From Dryomyza anilis (lineage: Eukaryota > Arthropoda > Insecta > Diptera > Dryomyzidae): a stretch of 64,000 nt of DNA. The translations under genes and the position numbers were made by a program. The stretch's first letter is position 1, and each line of letters opens with the position of its first letter. The stretch spans positions 5,104,501-5,168,500 of the forward strand of contig OX638133.1 of NCBI GenBank assembly GCA_951804985.1, read 5' to 3'. The notes beneath the pieces are model-generated. The model did no database searches. It had not been told where the DNA came from and saw only the letters and a program-made list of their open reading frames with translations. Positions 38,308-50,590 of the stretch are shown here, in pieces.

Positions 38308-38608
38308 GTACTTTATATCGCAATTTATTGCACGATTTCGACATGTAGCAGATGCAAACTTTATCACAAAATAAAATATGGACCTTTCCCTACGGGTAAT
38401 TGGCAAAAAATATCTGGGTCCAAATATTAGTTTTTGCAAAAAATCAAAAAGAAATATGTGTTACAAAAAAATGGGTCGGCAGAGTAATTTATCATAATTC
38501 GCTAAGCTCTCTTGAAAAACATTTAAATATTAGTTCGTAATGTGTTTGCTTTCAAAATTTCGAAAAAATGTTTTAAACTTTATCTTACTGATATTTTTCG
38601 GAATATTT

Positions 38609-38743
38609 ATACCCTACACCTATGAGGTACAGGGTATATTAACTTTGTGCATATATTGTAACGCCCCTTAGGAGGCGTGTCCGGTATGGAAAAGTATATA
38701 TATTCTTGATCAGCATCACTACCCGAGTCCGTTTAGCCATGTC

Positions 38744-38776
<33 letters not shown>

Positions 38777-39435
38777 TGCTGTCTTGCTGTCCGAATACAG
38801 AATAACTTGAGAAATACTGATCAGAATGCGATGAAATTTTGTCTCAATATATTTTAGCCAAAAGTAGGAACTGAGTTTGAAAATGAGAAAAATCGGTCAA
38901 CAGACACGCCCACCTCCCATACAAGTCACTTTTATATAACTCTTTCGAAACTAATATTTCGAAAAGTATTCAAGGTATAGTTATAAAATTTAAAACGTAT
39001 TGTTAGAATTTACCTAAAAATATGTGGTACAAAAATGGGCGTGATCCGCCCACTTTTTTTTTTCATTATATCCCGGGTTTTCATAGTAAAAATTTGATCC
39101 GTAAATTATTAAAATCAAATCTATGAAATATTAGCCTTTCAAAATTTTAAATATAGGCGTGGTCCGCCCAATTATATTTTTCAATTTTTTATTAGTTGTT
39201 TATACTTTTATATAAATTTTTTAATTTATGGGGATATAAGACGTAAATTTCTGATATATGAATAATATTCTGAGGTTCAGCATAATTAAAAATTTAAAAT
39301 TAAGGTATACAATTAAATATTCCTCATTAATATCTCCACCAAAGGTGTAGGGTATTCCATAGTCGGGCCCGACCGACTATAAAAATCCGCCCCATGTGAC
39401 CGAACTTACCCATGTGACCTAACTTTCCCAACTCG
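38609..39435 (+). mobile_element. Mini-me-like element, full-length copy 2
   Basis: Same layout and ends as the copy at 37543, with a clearly different interior: ATACCCTACACCTATGAGG, core TTGATCAGCATCACTACCCG, a short GTCTG array at about 38743-38770, then GTGTAGGGTATTCCATAGTC, a CCGACTA hairpin and CTAACTTTCCCAACTCG. It interrupts the same arm between CGGAATATTT and TTTAAATTTG. Confidence 0.8.
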
Positions 39436-41555
39436 TTTTTTAAATTTGTTTATGAAATATTTGATTAAAATGGAGGGAATTGCACGCAGAGATATACAAT
39501 TTCATACATTTTTAATGTAGTGGTGCTAGATGCAAAATCGAACAAAATTCTTAGCATCCGATGTACGCATTATGGGAAAACATGATGGGGAAAATTGCAC
39601 TGCGTAATTTGCTGGTGTTTATCTGATTCGGCAGGCTTTAATGTGATAAAAAAATCAAATATACATCCGTCGTCAACGAATGCTTCTGAGCGACTGAACT
39701 GAAATTTTTGAAAATTTGACATGAAAAGTAAAAAAATGCGACACCCTACAGCTACTCATTATTAAAATTAAATTTATAATATTGTTTTGTCACGACTGTT
39801 GTATATATTGATCATTTTATTTCAATGAATGGCAGATTTGGGACTATTTTCGTGACGCATATGAATTGTGAAAATTAAAGAAAAAATGCCGTTATAGATC
39901 GCTACAGCATACTATACATATTTCATCATTTTTGTATTTCATTTGTATTTCAAAAGATATTGGAATTGCGATCATTTTAATATTTAGCAAACGATAAAAA
40001 ATCTCACTTTATCTTTCAGAAGCCTTTTCTTTCTCGAAAAGCAATAGGAAATTATTAATTTGATTATAAACATGGATGAAAAAATTGATGGTATATTAAG
40101 AAGCACTTAACAATTGCTTTTATGTTCAAAATTTGCAACATGTCCAAAAATGGTATATCTACATTACTCCATGTCCCATTTTCCCCAGGTTCCCCTACTT
40201 TGTTCCCTCTGTAAATATATTTTCTGGCTTGGCTACATTTTTCACTGATAAAATGGTTTTATATTCATTGCAAGATTTTTTCAACACACCTGCTTTGAAA
40301 AATATCTGAAATATGCAAAGTAACCTATTTTTGTATAGTGAACATCCAAATGTACATCTGATTGAAAAGAAAAAAAAAAAAATTGTTCACAGGTATGTAT
40401 AAAAATATAAATATATATTTTTTGATTCATATAAAGTTATTTATTGCAGTAACATATTTTTTTTGATTCTTTTCAAGTCAATGATTACTCTCGGAGTCTG
40501 CCCAGTATAAATGTGTAATGGGGTAAACATATTATGTTCAAATGCAAACAAATGAAAACTGTCATTAATAAAAGTCTGCCAAATAAAACTAGTAGTAATG
40601 AAAAAATAATGTATTACCCTAACACTACCACTGATTACTTCTTGCCATTCATAAATGTCCACTAGATCGAAGATTCTACCAAACTTGAAGAACATTTGTA
40701 AGTCACACAGTTCTTTAAAAATGTTGAAATATGTATAGTATGCTGTAGCGATCTAAAAAGGGCTTCTTTTTTTTCTTTAATTTTCACAATTCATATGCGT
40801 CACGAAAATAGTCCCAAATCTGCCATTCATTGAAATAAAATGTTCAATATATATTACTACAACAGTCGTGACAAAACCATATTATAAATTTAATTTTTAT
40901 AATGAGTAGCTGTAGGGTGTCGCTTTTTTTATTTTTTCATGTCAAATTTTCAAAAATTTCAGTTCAGTCGCTCAGAAGCATTCGTTGACGACGGATGTGT
41001 ATTTGATTTTTTTAACCCATTAAAGCCTGCCGAATCAGATTAACACCAGAAGATTACGCAGTGCAATTTTCCCCATCATGTTTTCCCATAATGCGTACAT
41101 CGGATTTTGCATCTAGCACCACTACATTAAATATGTATGACATTGTATATCTCTGCGTGCAATTCCCTCCATTTTAATCAAATATTTCATAAACAAATTT
41201 TAAAAAATATTCCGAAAAATTTCAGTAAGATAAGGTTTTAAAACATTTTTTCGAAATTTTGACAGCAAACACATAACGAACTAATATTTAAATGTTTTTC
41301 AAGAGAGCTTAGAGAATTGTGATAAATTACTCTCCCGACACACTTTTTTGGTAACACAAATTTCTTTTTGATTTTTTGCAAAACTAATGTCTGGACACAG
41401 ATATTTTTTGCCAATTACCCGTAGGGAAAGGTTCATATTTTATTTTGTGATATAGTTTGCATCTCCTACATGTCGAAATCGTGCGATAACTAACGATATA
41501 AAGTACCAAAAATGGCCTTTTTTGCAACTTTGACTCAATTTTTTGCAAAATCTCG

Positions 41556-43446
41556 ACATTTAGGGAAAATTCTGACTACGCAGCAAGAATCTACAAAAAA
41601 TGATAAGTTTCATTTCTGTGGACGCCAACAACCCTAAATTTATAGAACAGTGTAATCCTTTCGCAGTTTAAAAACGTAATGTTTATTATTTTATTTTCAC
41701 CAAAGTTGCATAAAATATGTGTTGTAAAAATTGATGAAAAAACTAAAAAAAATTAATAAAACCTTCATCTTTTCAAAATATTTTTTTTTGGTAAAGGATA
41801 AAAGTACCCTTGTTTTTTGATATCAAAAGAAAATATTTTCAAATCTGTAAGAAAATACTTATAAAATAATAATTTATTGTAACAATTAAAATCTAAAAAA
41901 ATTTCAACTTTATAAAGAATAAAGCTTTGTTGGCTATCCTGACTTCTCCAGGCTAATTGGTAAAATATTTTGTTCGCGCCGCGAACGTAGACTTTATATC
42001 ATCGTCTTATGTGAACGCCGCATTATACCAACATAAGTCGAATCATTAGAACGGTTGGCAACTCTGCCCAAAAAGTCTCCAACGCATGACAGGCACACGC
42101 ACACACTCGCATAGATGAGCGAAAGAAGAAACATCAATGGTGACATTTGCCTCGTGGTGCAATGGGACACTCACTTCACTTTTAACATCTGCAGCAGTAT
42201 AACGTTAATTTTCTGATCACCACAACAGCTCTTTAAATTACTTAAAACTTAAAGTTAATAAATATTATGGCGTAATCTTAAAACAACCACGCGTTTTTAT
42301 TTAAATTGTACATTGTCTAAAGAGACGGTAACAAACCGCAGTCGACGTCACAGGTCACCGGCGCAAAGCAGGCGCAGAAGCAACGTAAAGGCCATCGTTG
42401 GATTTCATTAAGCAACGAACCTGCAACATCGAAAGCTCCTCCAGCCGTGTCCCAGGTGGATAATTATATTTATTTTTCATTCATATTTCATTCCTTTAAC
42501 GGATACGCACACTATACATCTAGAAGAAAACTAAAAGAGCAATATTCATAAAACTTTGGATTTTTAGTCAATACATATATAACTATAAAATATGTGAAAA
42601 TTGTTTCATTCCTTTAACGGGTACACTGGGATACATCAATTTCACAATTAGCGGTATTTTCGGCGATTATAATATTAAAAAAAAAAAAAAAAAAATGTAA
42701 ATTAGTAAGATATATTAAATATGATACGCAATAAGACAAAAATAATACAAAAAATACACTTTTTTTAATTATCTTTATTGGTTTCAATGTTATTGACTTT
42801 TTTCCGAAAACAGAAAATTATGGTAAAAAATTGAAAAAATCGGTAGATATTCGTGCACATCTCCCAAATTAACTGAAATTTTAAACGATTATTACTTGGT
42901 CATTTAAAGATATATTGTAACAAAAATCTATATTTGGATATTTTATTTACATTATATATTAATATTAAAAAATAAGTGATATTGGCCAAGAGGCACGTCG
43001 ACCTACCGGTCGACGGACAGTTACATTTACCATTACTTAGGCATTGAATGAGAATACAATTTTAATATAGATATTAGGTACAGATATTAAAAAAAGTAAG
43101 ATATTGTACAATAGATACGGCCAAAAAGGATGTTCTTCCTGACGCCCAAACGCTCTTAAATCGGGTGAAATTCATTATTTTCGGAACCAATCAAGTTTAA
43201 AAAGTGTTGTATAGAGAATGCTTAAAAGAACTTAATTTTTGAAAGTGGAGTTTGCATCTTGAATGGTTATGGATATTGATGGATGTAGATATTTTTCATG
43301 AAAAATCTTTCAGTAATTGTAAAAATACAAAAGTTATCCGATTTTAAAAATTCTTCTGTTTATAAAAAGCTTATATTAAGATCTAAAGAAAATGTGTTTA
43401 CTTGAGAAACTATCTTGTTTAGTGTTAAAAATATAGATTTGCATAT
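41556..43446. other. Intergenic downstream of the fold-back element
   Basis: Mostly AT-rich. It includes a less AT-rich island at about 41985-42455 (separate entry), a duplicated CATTCCTTTAACGG phrase (42490 and 42607), and a poly-A run near 42679. No gene recognised. Confidence 0.5.
41985..42455 (+). other. Exon-like single-copy island, possible gene fragment
   Basis: GC content and complexity rise sharply. After a possible acceptor (CTAAAG, near 42323) a frame stays open for about 45 codons. It encodes a basic K/Q/R-rich segment (KQAQKQRKGHRWISL, then a P/S-rich stretch) up to a CAG/GTGGAT donor-like site at 42455. No ATG precedes it in frame. The upstream part resembles a fly 5' leader (GGTTGGCAACTCTGCC). 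I do not recognise the protein. It could be a stranded exon of a host gene or a captured fragment. Confidence 0.3.
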
Positions 43447-43930
43447 TGTTACGAAAATTTAGTCAATTCAACTGTTCTACGAGTTCGTATCGTTGATTGT
43501 GTACAAAATAATAGCACTCATATGTTTGGTTTAAATTACAACAAATAACTTTATTTATTAATATTAACTAACAACTTTACTAACTATAAATTCTAACAAC
43601 TGCTGCTTGTCCACAGCGTAACTTGACATAGATCACACACGAGATGCACTCGACTACTTTCAATCACTACTGAAGTACTGCGCCTCAGATGCAGCACCCT
43701 TATATACTACATACATCGGTTCGACAAGTTTCGACACTCATCGACATGTTTCGAGAACATTCTACACTTCTCGTGAATGCTACATGCTATTTGCATCTCA
43801 TTCGCACTCATGTGTTTTAAGTGCTGAAGAGATATAATTCTTTCTCGCACATTGCCTCAGTGCGCTGAATGAATTGTCTTGCGTCTCATTTACTCTTGTA
43901 TAGCGGAGCAAATTACCTCTTTTCATAACA
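43447..43930 (-). mobile_element. Solo LTR (484 bp) with 4-bp target duplication
   Basis: Begins TGTTACGAAAAT and ends TTCATAACA, so both ends have the TGTTA...TAACA form, flanked by ATAT (43443-43446 and 43931-43934). Read on the minus strand it has a TATATAAGG promoter and, about 185 bp later, an AATAAA signal (near 43549), as expected of a retroviral-type LTR. No internal gag/pol remains, consistent with LTR-LTR recombination. The 4-bp duplication suits the gypsy group, but the family is not identified. Confidence 0.85.
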
Positions 43931-45712
43931 ATATAAATTTAGAAGTACTTATTATGTAGTATGTTTTAGTAGGTACGCATGCTTAAATTAATACTGATCT
44001 GAATCTAATATAATTATTACAATTAATACTGATTAATGGTATTTTATTTATAATTTTTATATTCAATATAGGGATAATAGTCGTGAATTATTAATCAAGG
44101 ATTGAAACCGTAACCGAAACCGATATCCGTTTAAAACCGTTTCATTTTTAAAACCGAAACCGTAACCGAAACCGTTATACGAAAATCAGAAATAAACCGA
44201 TATCCAAAACCGAAATAAACGGTTTCGGTTTAATACCGGTTTAAAACGGTTTTTAAAAAAGCATAAAAAGAAACCGAAAACCATATTTGATTTTATATAG
44301 AAGATCTTAAGTACAAGGCATGTTTAAATGTCATTTACTGAAATTTTGAGTTCTCAAAATAAACATTTCCTGTTGCACAAAAATTCACATGTTGTTTTTT
44401 GAGAAACAATATTTCAAAAACAACGTGGTTTGGTCTAAATTTTGTTTTTTGTTTCATTAATTTGTGTAGCGGTAAATCAAATTAACAACAAAACACCAGC
44501 AACTCCAAGCACAATTTTTTGTTAAAAAAAGATTAAAATTTTAATGATGTTGGTTTTTTATTTATTGTATTATTTATTATAGTGGGACAAATTTTGAAAA
44601 GTTAATTTGAATATTGTATAAATTCTTTTAAAGGATCTATTCAATAGAATACTATTTATAGGTCTTTTAATGGATTTTTGAGTGATTTTTCAAAAAGCTA
44701 AATTTCGAACGTACATCTATATTAAGGATTAAAAAATTATAATAAGGTAATAAAAAACAATGGTAATGCAAGAAAAAAATGTGAAAAAAAGTTTCAAATT
44801 ATTAAAATCTCAGTAACTACTTAAGAAAATACGAAAAATGAAGTGCAAGTTCGACAAGTTCGAACATTTCAAGTACAAAGCAGATATTGCAGTTCACTGA
44901 ATTGTTGAAATTTTATTTCTTTGGCTTGGAATGAATGGAAATTGTACAAAATTCTTCTCCTTATGAATTTTAAGAATATTAACCGATGTATTCTTGTTGC
45001 TCTTGTTAAAGGTTCGCTTCTCTGATCTCTTTTGCAAATCAGATCGTATCTCAGGTGAAATCAAAATGTTGAATTTTATTGGTTTGATCACGAAGTTTTG
45101 AATTGACATTTTTTCTTTGCGAAATCAATTAAATAATTCATATAACACAAAATGTTTACTGAAATAAAAACAAACATTGTTTAAATTACGTTTCCCACCT
45201 TACCCCAATATCACAATTTGGACATAATTTAGCACCATATAAACAATGTTATGTTATTTGAAAAATATGGAAAAAAAAGAAATTTTATACAAAAACCGAT
45301 ATCAAAACCGAAACCGTAACTTGGAACCGGTACACCGAAACCGTTTCGTTATAAAAACTTAAAACCGAAACCGAAACGCGGAAAAAACCGAAATCGAAAC
45401 CGTTATTCGTCTAGGTTTCAATCCTTGGAATTAATACATAATAACATTTATAAACTGGCTTTGCACCTTTTTTTAATATTTATTAAAACAACGACTAAAA
45501 AAACTAATTTATAATTACTAACTACTAGCTAAGGTTGCTCTAATAGAGATATAAAAATGTTCATACATTAAACACAATGTAAAATTTAATGTAATAAAAG
45601 AAATATATCTATAAAAACATGCGTTATAAAAACAAGACAAATTTATATATAGCAAAAAATCCAATTACACTGTGTACCACAATATATTTTCTTATGAATA
45701 AAATTGTACTCA
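43931..45712. repeat. Shared downstream block, gene B copy, split by a hAT-like insertion
   Basis: 43931-44095 and 45428-45712 together align with the blocks after genes A, C and D (GGGATAATAGTC, AACATTTATAAACTGG, TACATTAAACRCAATGTAAA). The 1332-bp insertion 44096-45427 separates the halves. The LTR insertion at 43447-43930 marks the left side. Confidence 0.7.
44096..45427. mobile_element. hAT-like non-autonomous element (1332 bp)
   Basis: Perfect 14-bp terminal inverted repeats, CAAGGATTGAAACC and its complement. Dense AACCGAAACCGT subterminal repeats occur at both ends. Flanks TTATTAAT and GAATTAAT match 6/8 as an 8-bp target duplication. Paralogous sites at about 52025 and 61620 (TCTCGAATTAATACAGATT) and 28835 are empty. 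A 71-codon minus-strand frame near 44894-45109 has no recognisable transposase motif. Confidence 0.8.
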
Positions 45713-45892
45713 ATTTACTGAATAAACTTGTATTTTAGATGGTTGGTTACTGGTACTGCCAGAAACCAACCGACTAAAATAAAAACTTCGTTTAATGAAT
45801 GTACTTTAATATGATAATAAATGTATATTTTTGGTTCCGGACGGGACAATACTCTTATACGAAAATCAAAAATTTATTATGTTCATTTTTGC

Positions 45893-46335
45893 AAATATCT
45901 GCTATTTTGATTTATAGCTATAAAGGCAAATATTTTTTTTTTCAACATATAAAAATAGTTACATGGTGTTATAATATGTTACTTATCGCCATATGTCAAA
46001 CTCTATTTTGCATCAAGGGCCGTAATTTTGAGAAATTTTGAGAAATCAAATTAACCAAATTTCGTTGAAGTGTTACGCACAAATATGGGATTTACTAAAT
46101 ATATTATTTATAGAGCACTTTAATGCAGTTAAATGTAGGAATGGTCGCATATGGTAGCGGGCCACTTGTTCGCCATGTCTGATATATATATGGTGTATGT
46201 ATTGATATGTAGATTTTTCATATAAAAACCTTTCTTATACATTAAATGAACTAAGTTTATTTCAAGACTACAGACGTATAAGATTGAATTACACAAAGTG
46301 TTAACGACTGGGGTTTTATTTTATATATCATTATT
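45893..46335 (+). promoter_or_regulatory. Gene C promoter block with TATA box
   Basis: TATAAAA at 46221-46227, 115 bp before the ATG, within sequence shared with 53998-54460. The leader includes AAGTGTTAACGACTGGGG. Transcription should start about 30 bp after the TATA box, near 46250, giving a leader of about 85 nt. Confidence 0.7.
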
Positions 46336-49300
46336 ATGTTTAAATACCAAACACTAGTTTTTACCATATCGCTACTTATTACATTTAGTAGAGCTAATAC
46401 AGAAACAATAAATGAACAAATTTCAATATTGTCAAATGATAATATTACCAAACATAATGTTGAGAATATTCTTACGACGCCATCGATGAAATTCTATGAT
46501 CGACACCTACAGCATTCTTCCATACTTTACGGTCTCTTAAAGGTCGTCAACGAATGTGTGGTAAGTGCCAAGTGTAACGAGCAGTTATTGTCGCTTAAAC
46601 AGGGTATTTTACAAAAGAAAGCATGGACTTTAAAAGGTATATTAATTTAAATTATACTTGAAAAAAGTAAAATTGTATAATTCCCTTTTTTTAGTACTCG
46701 ATGCATCAGCAAGATCAGCAGCTGCTATTATATACGAACATAACTTATGGCTTGGAAGTCAAGAGGCTTGTGCAGCCGTTAACAAACCTCTGACAATCGT
46801 ATTTCCACAGCGCCCGCAAGGTTCCAAACAACAGGCTCTAATAAAAGCAATTGCACCCTTTGAGGTTGACTTTCACATGGTCTACATGCGTTATAATTCT
46901 GAATGGTCTCCCAGTATCCAATTGGACACCGAGTCTCTGTTGCAGACGGGACTCTGCGTGCCTGCATCCTGTACCACAACGGAAATAGAACAACTCATGC
47001 GTAATATGTGGGAAAAGCAAATCTATTTTCCAGCGGACTTATATGAAATTCGACCAGAAGTGCTATACGTATAAGATCTGAAACTAAAGCCAGACTTTTA
47101 TGCTAAAAGAAGTCTTAAGATTATTTGTGTTTTAGTGGTATTTAGCCTTGCAATAATGTATTGGGCATATGTTCAGAAATCCAAATTAGAATCTCAAAAA
47201 CAAGCTAAAGCAATGGAACTCAAAACTGGATTAAATGCAGAGCAGTATTCATACAAATTGATTCAATGTTTCGATATCAAGGCCAACTGGCGGCAAATTT
47301 TCGCAACCGATGAAGGATCCAGTACGGAGGTACCCATTGTCAATGGTCTTCGCACGGTTGCTGCTTTTCTTCTTTTGTTCACCCATGTGCCTCTGACTTT
47401 GCTTCCCGCAATGAACAATAAATCATTTCTGCAGGAACAAATGGATAGCTATCCGATGTTAAATTTTTTGGCCTCGATGGTGGATTGTTTTTTCACAATC
47501 AGGTGGGTCAGTTCAATGAATATTATTATTTCAAATATGCCAGACTTTAGATTTAGAATTCATATAAAATGAGCATACACCATACGCCATCTATATTAAT
47601 TTGAGTGTTTTACTTTTTTCTAATCGCATAGGGTTTTGCTAATAATATTTTATTATTGAAATTGCTCATTCAATAGTAGAACTTTACCCTATTAGGGTAG
47701 ACATGATCATGGCCAGATCATATTGTTCATCTGATCGAATAATAACAAGAGAATAACTGAATGAACACTTCCCCATCATGACTCTCCTATGTGGGTCATT
47801 TTAGAATATAAAAATTGCTGAATTTGACAAAAGGTTCGAAGAGCATATTTTTAAAAACTGAAGATATTTCCGAAAAGTTTGTAATGTTATTCGTTAGTTT
47901 CACATAGAAAAACATGTACATCATATTGATGAATTCCGTTCTTCAAACCAGGTTTTTTTTTGGAATTTTTTTTGAAACATTTTTTCTTCTCTTATTTTTT
48001 AAATAAATTTTTACAACACTTGTTTTTCGAATTATTTTCTAAAAAAAAAAAAAATTATCAAAAATTCGTAAAAAAATGTATATTCATAAATATTATGAAC
48101 AAATTCCTCAATATTTCGTTCTTCACTATGATGTTCGATAGTACGAATATTTTCATATATATATAATGAATGTAATTTAATATGTAATTTAATGAACGGT
48201 GGTATTAATATGATGAATCTGGTAGTTGGTGAAAAAATTAATAATATTTATGAATAAATTCATCATATTGATGATTTTTTTTCTGTGCAATTATGTGTTA
48301 GTTAACTATAAATCATTTTTAAATCAGAAAAGTTTTAATTTATATCGAAAAATTGTGCATACTCATTTTGACGAGTAGTTTTATCAAAGGATTCAATTAT
48401 TTTCTTCCTTACCAGCAGTTTTTATATCATCAAATCTTTTTCATTTCAGTGGCTTTCTGCAGACCTATAACTTCCTGCGTAATACAAAGAAATTGGCTGC
48501 GATACAACGAAATACATTTTTACAAAATACTCGTGAATTTTTCAACATGTTACTACATCGTTATATACGGTAATATTCATATATCATCGTTGTAGAAGTC
48601 AAACTAACCAAATACATTTTTTCTGCCTAATATCATAAAAAGTATTTGGCGAAATTTAGTTATGCCAATCAAAAGATTAACTGCTTACCATCTATTACAT
48701 TTTCGCCTCATCGAACAGAAATTGTCAGATATACATATTACACGGGTATGGTAAAACAATTATTTAAAATCATTATCTAACATTTTTCAAACTAGTTTTG
48801 ACTTGAAACTTTTATTTATAGATTGGCGCCTTTGTTCTTCATAACTATTCTTATAACGGACCTAGGTTCCGCCTATCTACAGGACGTGTCCCTCCATCAT
48901 TTATATTATCGTTACGACCAACTATGTCCGCAATATTGGTGGCGTAATATGTTTTTCATACATAGTTTCTATCCACTCAAGGAAATGTGTGTGGTTTGGT
49001 CTTGGTCATTGTGCTGTGAAATGTGGTACTATGTGCTGGCAACAATTCTATTATTTTGCTATGTGAAGTAAGTATTAAAAGAACAACGAGCTGTTTTTTT
49101 TTGCTCTCAAATGCGCTATTCTGGTGTCCCACATAGTTCATTTTTAGTTATTCGTGAATTATAGTGCACATATAGAAAGTATTAACAAGAAAGCACCTAT
49201 TTAATTAATGAATATTTTATTTAAATTTATAAACGGTATTCAGAAGTCGTGCTAACTGGATATACTTAACAAATTTTTGATTTTTTTTTACTTATTTTAC

Positions 49301-50039
49301 TAGACGTCCAGAACTTATTAAGCGAATCGTTGTCATCATATTTGCCTTCAACATAGTTTGGACACTTCACAATGGCATCCAGTACAACTTTCAGTTCCAA
49401 TTCGAAATATTTTACAAAACTATGGATTATGTCTACTTGGATCCGATAGTGCGCAGTACGCCTTATATTTTGGGTGGCCTAACCGCTTGGTACTTGTCCA
49501 CCAAACAATCTACATTATTGTCTATTGGTTCGATGAAATCGAATGTTCTTTGGTATGCGGCACTTATTTGCATTCCCGCTAGTGGTTATACGATGTATTG
49601 GCGTGACTTGGACCCGATAACGTCCATATGCCTGTATATATTCGGACGTCTCTTGATGTCACTTGCCTTTTGTTGGATGATTGTGGGCAGTTCGATGGGG
49701 CACAGCTGTTGGTGGTCACGTTTATTGGAGGCAAAACCTTTTCGACATATCAACCGCTCGACGTACGCCATATATTTGCTGAATCCATTAATTATGACAA
49801 TATTTATCGGTCTCATGCAATCTAGTCAGCAAGTGAATAGCTTATCGCTGGTGCGTTTATTGTATACATTTCAATATCAACATTTTTAAAAAAATATTCT
49901 ACTTTTACAGGTACTTTACTTCTGTGGTTTTTCAATTATAACGTATCTGTTAGCAATATTGTTGTCACTGCTCTTTGAGGTACCTTTCTGCAATTTGTCA
50001 AATTTTATACGTAATTATGGTAAAAATAAAATTGTTTAA
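46336..50039 (+). pseudogene. NRF-6-like acyltransferase gene C, premature stop at codon 227
   Basis: Exons are 46336-46636, 46695-47502, 48450-48569, 48822-49067, 49304-49850 and 49911-50039. All splice sites are intact and the lengths equal those of gene D (301, 808, 120, 246, 547, 129). The AAA codon of LYVKDLK is TAA at 47072-47074, one base different from gene D. Downstream the frame stays open to the normal TAA. As read, only the secreted NRF domain (226 residues) would be made, without any membrane or acyltransferase part. An extra cysteine is present (VVNECVVS, serine in D). The absence of other lesions suggests a very young pseudogene, a segregating null allele or a sequencing error. 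TAA followed by G is a poor readthrough context. Confidence 0.8.
47901..48287 (+). mobile_element. CACAG-type MITE in gene C intron 2, internally deleted (about 387 bp)
   Basis: Ends are CATAGAAAAACATG and TTTTTTTTCTGTG, flanked by CA on both sides. Gene D has the empty site (GTTAATTTCAATTGTGTG) at the matching position in its intron 2. The interior is shorter than in the copies in A, B and D. Confidence 0.75.
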
Positions 50040-50590
50040 AAACAAAATGGTAATTGGAATATGTTGTTTTAATTAATGAAATGAAATAATTACAGTACTA
50101 AATACGATATTCCTCTTTGGATCTTATGGTATACGAATATTTGACATATGTACAAATAAAGGTACCGACATAAACGAATAGGAAAAAAAAACGTTTACAA
50201 AACGTTGCGGCAAAAGAATTTCTTTTGTCATGTGCTTCAACTTTGCTCGCAATATTTAAAACGATAATATAATTAAAATAATTAATTTTCGTCTGTTTCT
50301 TAAAAGGTATTTAATGATTTTCGTGGTGGCCCAACCTACGAACCAACTTTTTTTTTGTAATATTTTTTGTTCTTCAGAAAGTAGGCTGTATTTTTTAAAT
50401 TTTTATGAAATCATAAAAGTTTCTTCTATAAAAGATAGTCCATTAAATATATTTTAAAATGATATATATAAATCCACTAACATGTTTGTACATAAAATGT
50501 TATAGACAAAATACAAAACTATGTCCAACATACAGACTATTCACCTACTCAGATATTTAGAATCAAATTTTCAGTTTTGTCATTTTTATA

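Larger units (their letters stand above)
37495..41555. mobile_element. Fold-back element, about 2.5 kb before two nested insertions
   Basis: The right arm (about 40717-41555, 840 bp) is the reverse complement of the left arm (about 37495-39942). The left arm is interrupted by insertions at 37543-38307 and 38609-39435; without them it is about 856 bp. Matching landmarks are GCATACTATACATATTTCA, CGTCGTCAACGAATGCTTC, ATGCGTACATCGGATTTTG and TACCCGTAGGGAAAGG. The arms surround a single-copy spacer (39945-40715). A minus-strand frame of 84 codons (40441-40695) in the spacer is unrecognised. The element is non-autonomous as far as can be seen. Confidence 0.85.

Noticed and set aside
40441..40695. 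An 84-codon minus-strand frame in the fold-back spacer, considered as a transposase remnant
   Set aside because: No catalytic or DNA-binding motif could be recognised, so it is mentioned only as an unrecognised frame.
47072..47074. Considered programmed stop-codon readthrough in gene C
   Set aside because: TAA followed by G is a poor readthrough context, and gene D has a sense codon at the same place. A nonsense mutation is simpler.
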